Assembly: GCA_019915135.1 (NCBI GenBank)
Contig: JAHLMK010000005.1
Span: 2,170,001-2,234,000, forward strand
Reading direction: 5' to 3'
DNA length: 64,000 nucleotides
DNA from: Strobilurus pachycystidiatus
Taxonomy: Eukaryota; Basidiomycota; Agaricomycetes; Agaricales; Physalacriaceae
Shown: positions 1-13,319 of the stretch, piece by piece
How positions within the stretch are numbered: the first letter of the stretch is position 1
Layout: every line of letters starts with the position of its first letter
The notes under the pieces: generated by a model
The model's database searches: none
What the model saw: only the letters and a program-made list of their open reading frames with translations
What the model was told of the DNA's origin: nothing
Made by a program: the position numbers and the translations under genes

Positions 1-300
1 CATTTAGTTAACTACCGATGTCATTCAACTCCGATTACTGACTAGTATGTGGAACCTGGGCCCTTTTCAGTCCTCGGAGGCCGTAAGCTGTTTCGCTTTT
101 GAATATCAGGCTTTATCGTGTTGGCTGAACTGGTGTTTGGCAGGTGCGACGTCCGACGCATTGCCAAGTTCGCGAATTTAGATGCAGAGAATATCCGTGG
201 TTTCACCGCCCCGTTTTCCTGATTTCGGTTACGAGCCAGGTACGGTGGAGCGGGATTCTTTTGGTTTGTCCAATCAACAACCACAACCTCTTGCACATAC

Positions 301-727
301 ATGTCGCTCAAGCGCCTCCCTCTCCAGGTATTGAATCTATCTTCCCCAATGAGAGCCCTTGCCGCTATTCTTGATGGTCTCTCGCCCCCAGACCTTGCCA
401 GTCTGACACGCGTGCACACCGTTTCAACGCGGTTGCAGAACTTGTGCTGTACGCCTCTGTCCATATACGGGACGTGTTCTCCGATACCGATCACCACCTG
501 GCGGACACTCGATGCCTGCAAGTCCCTTCTCAATCGCCCGAGCTCTTCGAATCTGGTACAGGTCTCCATGTACGATGGACGAACGATGTCGGGCATGTCC
601 CGCCAGCATCACTTTCTCTGACGAAAGCGCTTACCACACTCATCGGAAGCTCTCGCCATTTCGAACACCTCGATTCTCTGAGGTCTCGTTAGGCCCGGCA
701 ACATGGTCACTCCCCGCATACCCATAG
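301..727 (+). pseudogene. Decayed F-box-like gene relic
   Basis: An ATG at 301 opens a frame whose first 45 or so residues resemble basidiomycete F-box proteins: a leucine/proline start, then a stretch reading SPPDLASLTRVHTVSTRL. Near 440 the plausible protein (LVLYASVHIRDV) continues in a different frame, and similar leucine-rich text shifts again towards 650. No GT-AG intron that I can find repairs these changes. I read it as an old F-box gene broken by small indels. The family call rests on resemblance only, and the 3' limit is arbitrary. Confidence 0.35.
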
Positions 728-3700
728 ATCCCATCCTATCGAACTACCGTATCAACGGTTGCCTGTTTCCCCAACCTACGCACGCTGCCTCTTGGGCGCA
801 GACTGACAAGGGCGGTTCAGCCCTATTCCACGCCGTCGTTCCTCCCTTCATCAGCTCCCTGTATCCCTACGCCACGTAAGTTGACCAGATCACCACCGAG
901 GGCACTGCATCTTCCGCCCGAGTCTCCTTCCTCGCCTTATCAACCTTCCGCGGTTCCCCCGATGCAGCTGTCTGTCCATCCTGCCGGGAAGACCAGTTCA
1001 TAAGCAGTGCTATCCCTCATCGGGCAGGACTCCGAGTAACGCGGGAAAAATCTCCCTCGCCTCGCACATCTACAGTCGCCTTCGATTTCTGATCTCCGCG
1101 ATGGCCGTTGCGTCCCATTTCTTTCTCAGGAATGGTGGCCACATACTCCTCGCTCGTTTGAGGTCATCCGTCATCAGACTCGCGCCTGCGGCACACACTG
1201 CACTACGCGCTTTCCGGGATTGTGAGTGTCCTGGTTTTCCAGAGTAGTTGAGCGCAAGACTGACGATGGTTCCGGGAAGCGATAGAGTGGTTTTTGACCG
1301 GGTTGGCGTCCGGTCTTTTGGGCACTTTTCAGCGTTGACACATCTGGATCTTTCGCCTACTATTTGTATCCAACGCTGGAGTATCTCCCACCACTCCAAT
1401 GACTCTGGAACGATGAATTAGCTCTATGCGAGAATGGGCACGCGCATGCCTATGGCTTTGCGCTGTGTAATTTTTCCCTCGCAGAATGAATGGGCAGTTG
1501 ATTCTAGTGGTGATGGGTCCCTGACGAAGTAAATAGGTAGACTGGTTGTATCATCTCCAAATGCATCAAAACCTAATACCGAACCTCAACTATACCCGGC
1601 AGAATGCAGGTTCTCTTGCCTATGAACCTTTTTTACGAATCTTTTCATTTGCTTTCTAGCTTTCGAGCTAAGTATTCCCACGCGTATGGTATACAAACAA
1701 ACCTTCAAATAATTCATCAATGGCATAGAGTCGATACAAATGACATGCGTCCAGTGGTGATGCAGATTAAAAAGCAGTTGGACAAAATGATGACATGCGA
1801 AGACAACGTCCCAGCGTGAAAATCATCACGAAAGGGTATGAGGAGTGCAAACTATTCAGAGTCCGTCCCACAAAGATGTCGTCTAGTGGGCCAGTATTGT
1901 ATTGAATTAGCTGTCAGAAATGTCAGTTTTGCGATAACAAATTGATGGAAACATCGGCGTTGGCTGCTCACAGTGTTTTGGATGTTTGCTGATGTTCCCC
2001 AGGCCCACCATATGGCGAATTAGGCACCTGCATTGATTTGGGCCAAACTCTCGGTCCGATACAATCGATATATTCTGCGCACCCATGGCTGTTTTGCGAC
2101 CGTGCGTATGACTCCTATCCAACGCTTCAGCACGACTTGCATAACTCATCTCCGTAATTGCAGTACTTATTCAGGTGACCCAGTAGGTTTTAAGTGTTTG
2201 CGTAATTTGCGTCCGGGAGTCATTTACTCCGTTCGTGAAGACGAATTGGCATGTAAGCGTTCAAGGTCAATCTCTGTCATTGGCAATCAGTGGCATTGAT
2301 CATTTGAGGCATGCTCGCGCTCTTGCCGCGTCTGACCCAGTTGCAGAGAGGCTGTATCACGGGATCGCGGCAGTTCTCGCAAGCCACAACTTAATCACCT
2401 GGTGATATTTATTATGTCCCCGAGTCCATTCATTGCGTCAAGATCAACCGAATCCAGTGCTGCTGCAAGTCAGCGCAGGGAGAAGCAAGACGGCCGAAAG
2501 CATACCTTATCTACTAGGCGCTGTTTGAGGTTGGCGACTTACTGGAGTGCCGCTGATCGGTATATCCATGAGAATCAAGACGTGTCTCCTCAATGGACTC
2601 GCAGCACTTCTTTAGTATAGGAGGACATCGACAGCGTCCGTCGGCTCATCTGTTCGTTAAGTCAACTCCAACGTCGGCCGTCCCTTGTCTGCAGATAGCT
2701 GCGTTCAGATGATAATATGGGTACTCGCTGGCAGGCGGATCAGTGTCTGTCGTCTCGGAGTATGATGGAGGGGTGGTAAGAATCCTCGTCCTTAGGCCCG
2801 TCCTCTTCGTGTGCCCTTTGTGTCGCTTGCCTCGAGCTAAGCGATAATTTCTGCATATATGTCCTGAAAGTTCCCCTCTATATCGATGGCTTTCTATGGG
2901 CTGACTTGCAAGCCACGAGCATAGTATTGCCTGATGAGGGGTTAGTTTGCGGTATTGACGCGTCGAAGTTACAGTACCTCTTCTCGAGGCGACAGAGTCG
3001 ACCATCACTCACACTTATGCTTTCAAAGAGAAAGGCTAGGCGATGAGGTGGTATTGTGTCCCAGATTCGATTTCATCCGCACCACTCTTCAAGGCCTGGA
3101 CACGATGAGTGCTGCATAGTTAGGTAAGAAGGGACGCACTCGTAATATTCGGGCGTCGCTGGAAGTTTATAATACTCCTGCCTCATCAGCTTGGGGTATC
3201 AGTGACAAGGCTTTGCGAGGCGTCGGATGCTTGTGGACGATGCGCGCTCTAATGTCGTCTTCTTGTCCGTTGTATCTGTTCGAAGTTGATCGTCTTAGAA
3301 ACGTAGCACCAAAAATGGGGCTCACGTTTCCCTGTGTTTCTTTCCCTGAGGAGAAGACGCCCTTGGCGACAGCTTGCCTATAACCCGCTTGCCAGCCACG
3401 CCGCCCTTGTCGAGGTTGAACAGTGTTGTCCTTAAAGGACTCGCCCTCCTTCTGTAACAATACACGTTTCCAATTCTCCGGGTGATATCAGACGATTCTT
3501 GCTCTTTTCTGTAATTCCTTGAGCTCATTAAGGCTCGTTCATAACGAGTAGCAAGATCTTTCCGTCTGAATCGAGTAAGTAGAGCAGAGGCGATCTATAA
3601 TAGAACCCACACCTGTGTTTTTGGCGGTTCTTGTCGACTTCCTTTGGACAGTGATCGAGTTCGTCACTCATTTCGTTGAGGGCGCTGTGCGAAACGCAGC

Positions 3701-5217
3701 CTATTCTCAACTAAAGCTCGTGTAATCCGCAGAACGACTGCCAAGCGGTTACGAAAGTTCTGCAAAAAATGTTAAATACGTTCTGTCATCGTAAGTGGCG
3801 AACCACACACCCTGCCTTGCGTCTTCATGGACTGACTCTGCAGTGCCCCGTGCAATTTCTGTAGACTCTGCCGTATTCCTCTTCGATGACGGCCCGCCTT
3901 TTTAAGAAATACGGCTGCCTCCTGAATTGCAAAACGCGATTAGCTCGCGAAAAACATCCAAAAGATGGATACTCGCCCACAAGACACCAGCTCTGCTTGA
4001 TTCGGTCGAGTAATAACGGCACGCCCACCTGTCAAGAGAAGGAGACACTCAGAGGCGCGGCGAATCTTGCAAAAGCGACGCACATCCATTTTCACACAAT
4101 GACCGCAGCACATCCTCATCAAGCCCGGCTCGGAGAATGAGATTTACAGTTTCGCTAACGAGTCGCGAGACTCGTTCAAGGCAGTGCGTTATCCCGGCCA
4201 TTTTGACGATGACGATGTCCATCGACATCCCGAGCTGCCCTCGCTGCCGATGACATCGAGTGTGGTTTGGAGGTGAAGGCGGCGTCTTGAGCCTCGAGGA
4301 GCGCATTGGCGTCCGGCTGTAGCGACGACGCCGGCGTTGGACTGAAATCAGAGTCGGTACCGTCCAGACAGAAGGTGTAGCCGTCGTCGGGCATCGGGGA
4401 TGTAATAGCGGCGGCCACTCAGTCGGGAATGTTTTGTCGACGTCCTTTTAAGAGAGAGTGCTAAATCGGGCGGCCGCTCGGCTGCAGCGCCTCCACGTGG
4501 TTTAAGCAGGTCTGAATATTGTCAGATCTGCGCCATCTGCCATCTTTCTGATTCTTCATCTTGTCAATGTTCGACACACTGCTAACGACTCAGACGAAAA
4601 TCTATTGATGTGTATTCCTTATCTTTGATTGGCCTCATTCTTTTGCTCTAAAAAGACCGTAGCTCTAAGACATTCGGCTCTGACACCTGTAACGCGCGTT
4701 CATTGGTACACCGAGTCTTTACCTCACATTACACATGCTTGACACACGAAATCATATCGGAGAGTGGATATTCATGACATTTCACTTCGCCAATGACGGT
4801 GCTACGTATGGTTCGTCGCCAATAATCGTGCTGGCGTGGTCACTGGGTTACAGGCCGCGTTGCACATGGGATCCTCCCCCTGACTCACGGTCAGCATGAT
4901 TCACAACTATAAGTAATACAGGTCGTGTTCGTCCGGGCCAGCGTCCACTTTCTCTCACCAAATGTTGGATAACCCGCGCAATCAAGAGTCATTCGATCAA
5001 TCGCGACTTTGACTGTTCCATCATCATCCTTCTAGGTCTTTGTGCTTGATATCAATCTCCTCTTGCGATGTCGTCGTCGTCCTTCCAATGCTGTTGCTGT
5101 ATCTGGTGGATCTCCTTTCGGGAACCCAATCAGCCTTATAACCAAAGCTGCGCGCTGTTCGCATCTGCTCAACTGACGTTTCGTTCTTTAACTGATTGTT
5201 GATGTTTAGCCTCGGTA
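728..5217. other. Gene-poor stretch
   Basis: I find no convincing exon chain on either strand. Short open stretches exist (for example 2646-3008 minus and 4176-4418 minus, the latter with a serine/aspartate/proline-rich composition like a disordered protein tail), but none joins across plausible splice sites to anything recognisable. It is probably intergenic DNA with decayed gene or transposon debris. Confidence 0.4.
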
Positions 5218-6038
5218 ATGCCCTCGCGAAGCAAGATAGGCGTCTCGTTTATGCGGAGGCGTCAACGGCATCATGGGGCTGTACGCAAGCTGTACTGCCA
5301 GTACGACGGCAAAGTTACGGGCGTACCCCTGTCCGCCATCGCCGCAGGAGGGGAGGAAGGTTCACAGCGAAAGAAACTTCAATTCACCGAAGGATTGGAC
5401 TGATGAACAAGAGGCCAACGTATGTCTGAGTTGCACTATTCAGCGGAAGCTTCTGACCGCCAATCCGAGCTCGAAATGGTAAAGAGAGCCTATCTCCTTC
5501 CACGTTCAGAATCTCTAACAAGAGTAAAATAGATCGTTGTTGAATAAATGCACGAACGCAAAGTAGAGATGGCCTGCGTGCTGGAGGCTTCGTCGGTCTA
5601 CCGGGCGGTTTCGCACATATGAAGAGGTTTTTCTACCCTTTCACCTCGCTTACCCTGGCGCCTGACACGCTAATGTCCTGGAGGTCACCACCTGGCGCGC
5701 AATGGGCATCCACTCGAAGCAGTAATTCTCATCTCGCACGAGTCGTCGCCCTAATCTAACTTTTCATCACCCAGCGGGTCGGCTGGTCAACGGTCGAGGG
5801 TTTCTACGACCTTTACGCCAACTATCAAAAAGGTATAGAGGAAGGTTTTATCGCATCCGTGAATCAACACATCATCACCTTTGTTGATGGTCCGTCCTCC
5901 TTTGACGAGCACGATGACTTTGATTGGGGTACGGCCACTCTGGAGGCTTTGGATGCGTGGAAGTGGGAAGGTGGCAAGCCTCTGTTCAACTGGTCGAAAC
6001 CTGGAGCGGCCGAGGATGAAAAACTAAAGGCTACTTGA
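5218..6038 (+). CDS. Small hypothetical gene or gene remnant
   Basis: Two coding-like pieces can be seen. The first (5218-5403) starts at an ATG and contains VRKLYCQYDG followed by a glycine-rich stretch, then stops. The second (5775-6038) follows a good acceptor (CACCCAG) and runs 87 codons to a TGA. It has an aromatic/acidic composition (VGWSTVEGFYDLYANYQ, later WKWEGG) typical of real protein. The link between them is unresolved: the first piece would need an intron or a frameshift before its stop. I do not recognise the family. It could be a three-exon gene with a poorly read middle exon, or a pseudogene. Confidence 0.3.
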
Positions 6039-7161
6039 GCTATGGAGTACATGTACGCTTCATAGAATCTATCCTTTGGTGTATCTGTTGCGGGTCGAAC
6101 TCCAGAGAGCACCAAATACTTTTACTCCGCGATCTAGAAAGCTAGTGAGCCGGAAGGGTTGATGTCATGAACCAAAAAAATCGGTGACCTCGCTAGCAGT
6201 ATACGTGTTTGCGTCGTGTTCTGTCAAGATCCGAGTAAGATCAAGCTGGAGATGAATTAGTACATGTGGCCACACTGTTAGTATGCACCAACAGGGAAAT
6301 TGAAGATGTTCTGCCGGCGCCAAGCAGCTTGAAGTGTGAATCAACCTGAAAGACGCGTCAACCCGGTCCGAATTCGTTGCAGCCCATCTCGATCTCGGCA
6401 AGAAAGCAGCCTTGCATTTTTGAAGTCGAAGAGACGCGCTCAAGACCCAAGAAACGCGTGGAGAGTAAGAGTCAAGATTGGCAACGTGTTACACAACTGA
6501 TACGAAAGTGAGCTACGAAAGCAAACTGGATACACAAATCGAATACACGATATCGTTCTTGTCAACCCTTCTGTCCAATGCCTATCAGAGAACTGCGTCA
6601 ATAATTCCGTGCTCAGGTGGGAGGGTAGCGGCACGAGTCACAAGCCCTATTGACAGAGTTCATGATCATAGTCTGTTCGGCATTCAACCTGGAAGAAAAG
6701 ATAAATTAGCAATAAAATTGGGATGTACCAATGAACCTACTCCTGGGCGCAGGAGCGAACACAGTTGTGGCGCGTATCAAGGTGGGACGCGCTATAGCGA
6801 CAGAACTGTTTATTGCAATCGACCTACACAAGCTATTGTGAGCCGAGGCGGTGACAGGGATAGACTGGAGAGCTTACTCTCTGTCGCTTCGTGATGACCT
6901 GGTGCTGGCAAGAGTAGATGTCGGCAACGTTGAGAAGGAAGCACATCGTAGCAAGAATGAGTAATATGCGCTAGCGGTGTAGCTGGAGGGCTTAGTCGAC
7001 TGGCGTTGACTGACTAATCTCTGGCTCCCGCGAAGGTCTCTTATACCTGAATCCGGGGAGTGTTCGAGCAGGGAGAGAAGTCCGCCGTTGAATCTGACGA
7101 CCCCACTTCCACTTCGAACGCGAACTCAGCTTGTCACGAAACACGATATCCCCGAGGGTCC
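6039..7161. other. No gene seen
   Basis: Open stretches on both strands (such as 6478-6894 plus) have no family resemblance, no consistent splice signals and codon use unlike the neighbouring genes. Nothing else is visible until the inverted-repeat element at 7165. Confidence 0.4.
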
Positions 7162-7164
7162 ATT

Positions 7165-7653
7165 AGGGGAGCTCAGAGTTGGGTCGGTCGGTTGGTCGGA
7201 TGGTCGGTCGACCCGCTGACAAAGGTCACCTCGCCCAATTTGGATGTCACCTTCTGCCAGGACCTGTCTGTCCGATAAAGCCCGAGCTCGGGCGTACTAG
7301 CACAACACCGGTATGCGTGCAGCAATATCTTGACCACAGCAATAGTGGCATTTTACTTGGTTTTTTGAGTTGTATGGAGAGCTGCAGCAACAATCAATCA
7401 GAACCTAGAATGATCAAGCTACTTATTGTGGCGCATGGACTAGAAATCTCAGGGCATCCAGTACTGCTCGGAACCTCCGAAATACTTTTGTGTTTAACGT
7501 TTGCAGCCTGCAGTGCATTTAAATAAGTGTATACGCGTTAGATATCTCTTTTGCGGGAGAGACTAGAGGTTTGTGACCATCTGTGACCGGTATTCGGTCC
7601 GTCAGCCCGACCGACCATCCGACCAACCGACCGACCCAACTCTGAGCTCCCCT
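7165..7653. mobile_element. Non-autonomous TIR element (MITE-like), 489 bp
   Basis: The two ends are perfect 46-bp inverted repeats: 7165-7210 (beginning AGGGGAGCTCAGAG and carrying a GGTC-rich repeat) and its reverse complement at 7608-7653. A 3-bp direct repeat ATT flanks the element at 7162-7164 and 7654-7656. If the ends are read one base further in, the flank is TA instead, so both a 3-bp and a TA target duplication are possible (Harbinger-like or Tc1/mariner-like). The interior has no long reading frame. Size, perfect ends and lack of coding capacity fit a recent MITE or a deletion derivative of a DNA transposon. Confidence 0.85.
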
Positions 7654-7656
7654 ATT

Positions 7657-8041
7657 GATCGTTCCGGGGGAGGGTTTTGATATGTGAAGGTGCTTCTGGA
7701 GAACGCTTCGCGGGAGAAGAGCGCCAATCCTGGACCACGGGCGAAAGATTCAGGTCGCCTAACATCCGACTTCCGGAAACGCAGTTTGCCGGTATTAAAA
7801 TGCAATATACAGATGTTGGTCAGGTGTGGTGAGGGGGTACTGGAGATATGGGAAGACATTGAAGTCCTTGTGGCGAGAGCACTTGAAATGAAAAACGCCC
7901 GGTGCTATCGGTATGTGTATGATTTCTGGAACACATTACATTAAGACATATCGGTAAATCACACATACGATATCCTGGTTCAGCAAAGCTTAGCGACATC
8001 GAAGTAACGTGGGGAAGACTCTGAGCGATACGTATCCCCGG
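7657..8041. other. 3' flank of NUP85, no gene seen
   Basis: This stretch lies between the MITE and the NUP85 stop codon. Short open frames show no family signal. It probably contains the NUP85 3' untranslated region and polyadenylation site. Confidence 0.4.
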
Positions 8042-10694
8042 TCATTGGGTATAAGATATTCCATCCCCCTCGATCCCACTGACGGCACATCTTGCGACGT
8101 ACTTAGCCAGCGCCAAGCGCACCATTTTGAGCTGGTCCAAGGCGGCCTTTTGGCCGCCGCCTTTCACGCGCCTCACCAACACACCGAGATAATCCTCCCC
8201 GGCACCTTGGCTCGCTCTTGTCGTCACTTCTTCCAGTTTCTCCATCAAGATGGCAGGTCCAGATGGAGGGAACAAGGATCCTGAATCTGACAGCTACAGT
8301 GAGCACTGTGACACGTCGGAGTAGCAAAGCGTCCTCACCATGTTGTAGAAGTTCTACTGAGTCGCACAGTAGGACGGCCCACCAAGACTTCGGCGCGACT
8401 TCTTGAAGAAGCGCAATGAGGTCCGAAGCAGCTTCTCGAAGATTTCGTTCTAGACATAGACGATGGAACTGGGAGTACCGGACAACAAAGACTAGCCGAT
8501 AGACGAAGACATTGTCGGCTCCATCGTGAGCGCGCACACGCTGCAAAGACGGGGAGATGTCCGAAGCGAACTGAGAGAAAGACTCGGAACCTGAAGCTAG
8601 TCAGATCTCCACCACAACAGTACAATACAGCGGGACCGACCATTTTGAAGGTATTCATCGAGAACTCGATCGACGAGTCGACCGAGACCGGGCCAGTCCT
8701 CTGCGGACATGCAGTAAGATACCGCCAATCCATAGTCTTTCTCATTCACAAAGGTTTGTGCTGCTATCTGCATATGAACATGAGACAGGCGGCGACCTCT
8801 AACGCGGGAAGACCTACCCTGCACATGGCACGTCTCGCAGCCTCCCGCTCGTAATCAAAGCAGATCTGGTTCAAGTCTTTCAGGGTGCCCACGATGCCTT
8901 CAGCCTCCCCAGACACCACTTTGGTCTTCTGCTCCTGTAATTGTAACGGGACTCGGAGAAGGACTTCGTCTGCACGTTCTTTTCCAATGTCACCACACGA
9001 ATACATGTAAGCCAGAGTGATACGCCAGAGAGTTGGGTCGGAATGAAGGTATTCGGCGTAGGATAAGACGTGCTGGTCACGCTTGGAGAGTTCGGACCTT
9101 CACATAGAATAACATCAGTTCTGCTGAGTTTGCACCGTCCAAATGGGAACATACTCCTCGTCTATTTCGGTGTCAATGAGTGAGAGAGTGGCCATGATAT
9201 CGGCAAAGTGGGCAGCCAACCACAAGTCAAGGTCCGAAGCGTACCCAAGGGCTTGGTCCAACTTCGAGGTAAATAGAGCAGAATGGACCATGTCGTCCAA
9301 TATGGTAGAATCAGGTGGCATGAGGTCGAGTACTTCCGAAACTATCTCACTTGAAGGCGAGTCAGCTAGAGCCACAAGTATTTGACATTGACTTACGGGA
9401 GGTCCTGCCTGCGCAGACGTGTATCAATGAACACTCCCCAAGCCGCACACACTTCCTTCCAATCGCTACCGAGTTCTTCACAAACCCGCTGGAGCACATC
9501 ACCACGACCTTCCAAGATCCCTACTATGTCGCTAAGGTGATCCCACCAGGTATCGATTTCGTCCTCGCGTTCACCTTCGGGAACCCTCTCCATCTCTACG
9601 CGGAGGGCTTTCACCCGTTCTCTCCATTTGCGCGAGGCATTCACGAAGTCCTTTTCGGAGTTGCAATTTGAGAGTCGGGGCTGGCTGTCGATCAGAGGAA
9701 TAAGTTGTCTCGTCAACTGCTGCAGACTGGTCGAGTCATGCTGGGCTAGAGTCTTGAGAAAGAAGATGGACGCTTTCGTTAGGCCCCGGATTGTGGCCCT
9801 TGAATGACGGTCAGAGACGTAAAAATAGACACGGAGGTGAAGCTCACCGCGTCAAGTATGACCAGAAGTTGTTGTCTTCCCAGGGACGATCGAGCGTACT
9901 CAGATGGTCACCTTCTTCCGTTGAGGGCTCAATGAAGTGGATGTTGAGCCACTCCATCAGCTCTTCTCCGACTGGGGCATCTTCATAGTCAGGCTCCGGA
10001 AGAAACAGAACAACGAATAAGGCGAAGCAAGAGTACATGCTCGCATAATGATCGCTGGGGTATTGTAACGGTGGATCGTCTGCTGTTTGCCGCTATTGCC
10101 ATGATTGAGATACAAGGTGAGGAGATGAGTATAACGTATTACCGAGGCGTGAACCCACAGTTCCTTGATGAAATTGACGTAGTCGATAGCCAGTTTCCGC
10201 ACAATAGAGATAGTTTCGTCGTTCTGGGTCCTGGAGGGATCACGTCACGCAGGCGAGGTTGACAGCGAAAGTGTACATACCATCTGGGATCACCAGCAAT
10301 GCGGTTTTTGACAAGTCCCTGGAGGGTAGAAAAGATGACGATTGTGTCCGTAATGAACTACACGGGTCTTTGTGGTTCAACAATGTGGGATGATTGCATT
10401 AATTACACACCAGTCGTCTCTCATTTGCTGGGGCCAGATTCGTACTTGAAAGATACAGCGGAATCTCTTCGTCGGCACGGTTCCTCCGAGGCGTTGGAGT
10501 GTTTGTCTGTCAAGTTTGGCTGCCATCATCGTGCGCTTACAAGATAATGGACTGACCGAGGTCGTTAAGAACACAGCTAGAGAGTTCCCACGAGGACCAT
10601 TGGAGGCGCTGATTGTCTCGCCCGACTTTATCAACTCCTCGACCCGGCCTGCTTCCACCAGTGGCGGAACGAGATTCAGATGTGTAGTGGACAT
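8042..10694 (-). CDS. NUP85: Nucleoporin Nup85
   Basis: Scaffold subunit of the Y-shaped (Nup84/Nup107) complex of the nuclear pore. Eleven exons (minus): 10694-10557, 10506-10411, 10357-10281, 10230-10143, 10092-9848, 9798-9397, 9349-9155, 9097-8818, 8767-8641, 8590-8339, 8286-8042. They total 2,145 nt, or 714 residues, with every phase matching and introns of 47-57 nt. Family text appears in order: an N-terminal PPLVEAGR and GNSLAVF, VGEELMEWLNIHFIEP, RGLTKAS, LPEIVSEVLDLMPPD, YLHSDPTLWRITLAYMYSCG, YGLAVSYCMSAEDW, VDRVLDEYLQNG and APKSWWAVLLCDSVELLQ. These match the alpha-solenoid of fungal Nup85, and the length is close to the yeast protein. The start ATG at 10694 is the nearest upstream in-frame ATG. 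The gene appears intact. Confidence 0.9.
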
Positions 10695-13244
10695 TGGGCA
10701 GGACGCCACAGGAAAGGCAGTTGACGCGCGAATTTCGCGTAGATATCCCCAAATTTCAGGATCCAATATCCAAAAGACCAATGCGTTTCAAGAATCACGT
10801 CGACTTTGGCCTATAAAGCGGTCGTTGCAGGCGGTAGTTGTGGCACAAAAAGAGCAGGGTTATGTAAGCATTGGTTCACGCGGATTTGATCAACAAATGC
10901 GGCCCGACCTCCGCATCTTGACTTTGCTTCGCTCTGAGATCAAAACTTTCCGGTGGAAGTCTATCGAATCGCGCGACAAAACACCCCTTGGTATATTTTC
11001 TGAGGCTGAATCTTTGGCTCATGGTATGACTAGGATCGACAATCACGCCGCAGTGACTGTAGCCAATCTATCGCCACGAAATTCGTTGCTCGTCAGGTGA
11101 GTATAGTCGCCACTATGAACTTGCCATAATGAACACCCGCGAAGGACCGCGGCAATGGTGCAAGGAGCTCCCGTGTCATAATCTTCCGACATGAATTAAT
11201 TTGCGATCCTTCTCGCCCTCATGCAAGGCTGATGATTGCCTTGTGATTCTCGCTGCCAAGTCGTGCAAGCTGCTTCGGAGCGGTGCACTATGTTGTATTC
11301 CTTGACTTTCATCAATACTCTTGGACATTGTTGCGCTGATGCATCCTAGTCACTCGAGATCTGTCAAGTGGCTGTCCACTCTGCATCTCATGCAAGCTTG
11401 AAGCTTCTTCCTGTGTATGTTCTCTATTTCTCTCTGCCCGGCCATGAAAGCCTGTCACCCATCAATACTGGCTGCCTGTATCCCTACAGCCGTCTGGGGC
11501 GTGGTCCCAGGCTGCACAAGGTACTTTACAGCGTCCGCTCATTTCCGACATATCCTATCGCACCCTCTTTCCAGGTGCTTCTCACTGGCTCGACCTCAAT
11601 AGGCTTCCACGTGGGTATGCTACGGGCGGAACTAGTTTGAGACTCCTACTCCCCCTGATCAATGTAGTAGTTTTGCGTGGGTACGCTTCGAAGACGTCGC
11701 TGTTCTTGTTTTTGACTCAGCGGCTGTGAAAGTGTGCGCACTCAGTCCCCAAATGTAGAACTAAATGGAACCCGTGTCTTCTCTGACGATTGTGGCCGCT
11801 CATAGGAGCCCTCCGATTGTTTCGACCATCGACGAATCTGGTGCGCCACTCTGGAGGGGATTGAATGGTGGGTGCCCCTCGTTTCTTCATATCGCACTTG
11901 CCCGTGTTTTCACAGCAGCAGTGACACCTATCCCGCTCTGGTATCCTGTGCGACATGAGCCCGTTCGTTCTGCCGTGCTCACATCAGCGAACTAGGTAGC
12001 GTGATTCAGCCCTGGTTTCTCCCACTCGAACGCTCAGCAGATATTTATCACCACAGCTGCATTGCTACTTTTCCAACAGGTCTGCGCTGCCAAGTGCCAA
12101 GTGCCTGCCAACTCCCTCCATCTTCTTCGGATCGACTGTACAAGAATGAAAGGGACTGCTTTGACATACTGTGACACGTCGTGCTGGGCTGCTGAGTACT
12201 TGACGATGATATGCGGGATATCACACGTCCGCCGTTTACTTGAACGGATTAGACGACATTATGAAAGTCTGTCTCATGTATCTATGTGTCCTGGCCATGT
12301 CGGTTGCGTTTCTATTAACCAGGTCCGTCGCGACCGTAATATTGATCGTTCCAGATCGTTATAGAGGAGGATAGTAGTCTTGCACAGATATGAGTCATAG
12401 CGCGGCCTGGAGGCGCTTCTTTTCCGCGTTTCCCGACGCTTCAGTAAGTCCATCTGGATACCATTGGAAGACGGCGTACCTTATTTGTATCCTGATTCAA
12501 GACGCCTTGTATTACAATAGACGAGGCGATGTACCAGGATTCAACAGCCGATGCAACGTGTTCGTATCAAAATCGCTGTGATCCAATAATGGAACTCGGA
12601 CCGTAAATCTTGCGACTACGTTCGTTGATACGTCTTTCATCGTGTCCGTACTGACGTTGATATCTCACAGGTACTGTGCCGTGGTTGACATCCTATCTTT
12701 GCCATTTCAACTGGGTTGTAAAGAAGGCTGTGCTTATTCGCCTGCAGGCGACGGTCTATGATGCCAAAAGAGTCATTCCAGTACAAACCCTTAACGAGAA
12801 AACCCGGATCCACTATCCACCATCTCTTTTCTGGGGCGCGCCGCTATCCTTCATGAGATCCTGGTCAACACGAGGCGCCGCGAGCGAGAAGATTCGCCCA
12901 CGTGACTCATTTTGAGCACCGCCTGCCACGTCTTGTTTCAATTGTTCACGCATCCAAGCTGTAAAAAGTTCTAATTCAACGTTCCTTTGGAAATCTTACA
13001 GAGGGTTTCGCGGTAGCTTTGGGGCCGCGCTGAATTTTGGCTCCGATGTACCCTTCCCAAAGTTACTCTCTGATGTTTGTTGGGCGCTGATTCCCGTTGG
13101 TGTCCACTCAGAGGGCCCGGAGATCTCGCCTGACGCACTTTGTTTAAAAGGAAGATGACTTGAGGTGACAGTGCCGACATCACTTTAACAACTTGGGACA
13201 CCTCCGCCTCCCTCTGCCATTGCCTCTGTTACTGCTTGGCTGGA
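10695..13244. other. Gene-poor stretch between NUP85 and GST gene
   Basis: The NUP85 promoter should lie at the left edge. Several open stretches of 60-100 codons occur on both strands, but none shows a family motif or splices to a neighbour. I see no inverted repeats or terminal repeats marking a transposon. Confidence 0.35.
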
Positions 13245-13252
13245 CTATAAAA
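13245..13252 (+). promoter_or_regulatory. TATA box of the GST gene
   Basis: CTATAAAA lies 68 bp upstream of the start codon at 13320, a usual distance for fungal TATA elements, and nothing else is close by on the plus strand. Confidence 0.55.
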
Positions 13253-13319
13253 GTGCTTGACTCTTGTGTCTGATTTTCATCGTCTTCTATATTCTCAAGC
13301 ATCCCTCTTCCCCACTCCC

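Noticed and set aside
4176..4418. Disordered-protein-like 80-codon frame on the minus strand
   Set aside because: Composition is plausible but there is no conserved motif, no ATG in good context and no exon to join it to.
10516..11100. 194-codon plus-strand open frame
   Set aside because: Its first part overlaps NUP85 exons in antisense; no family resemblance and no promoter or splice signals.
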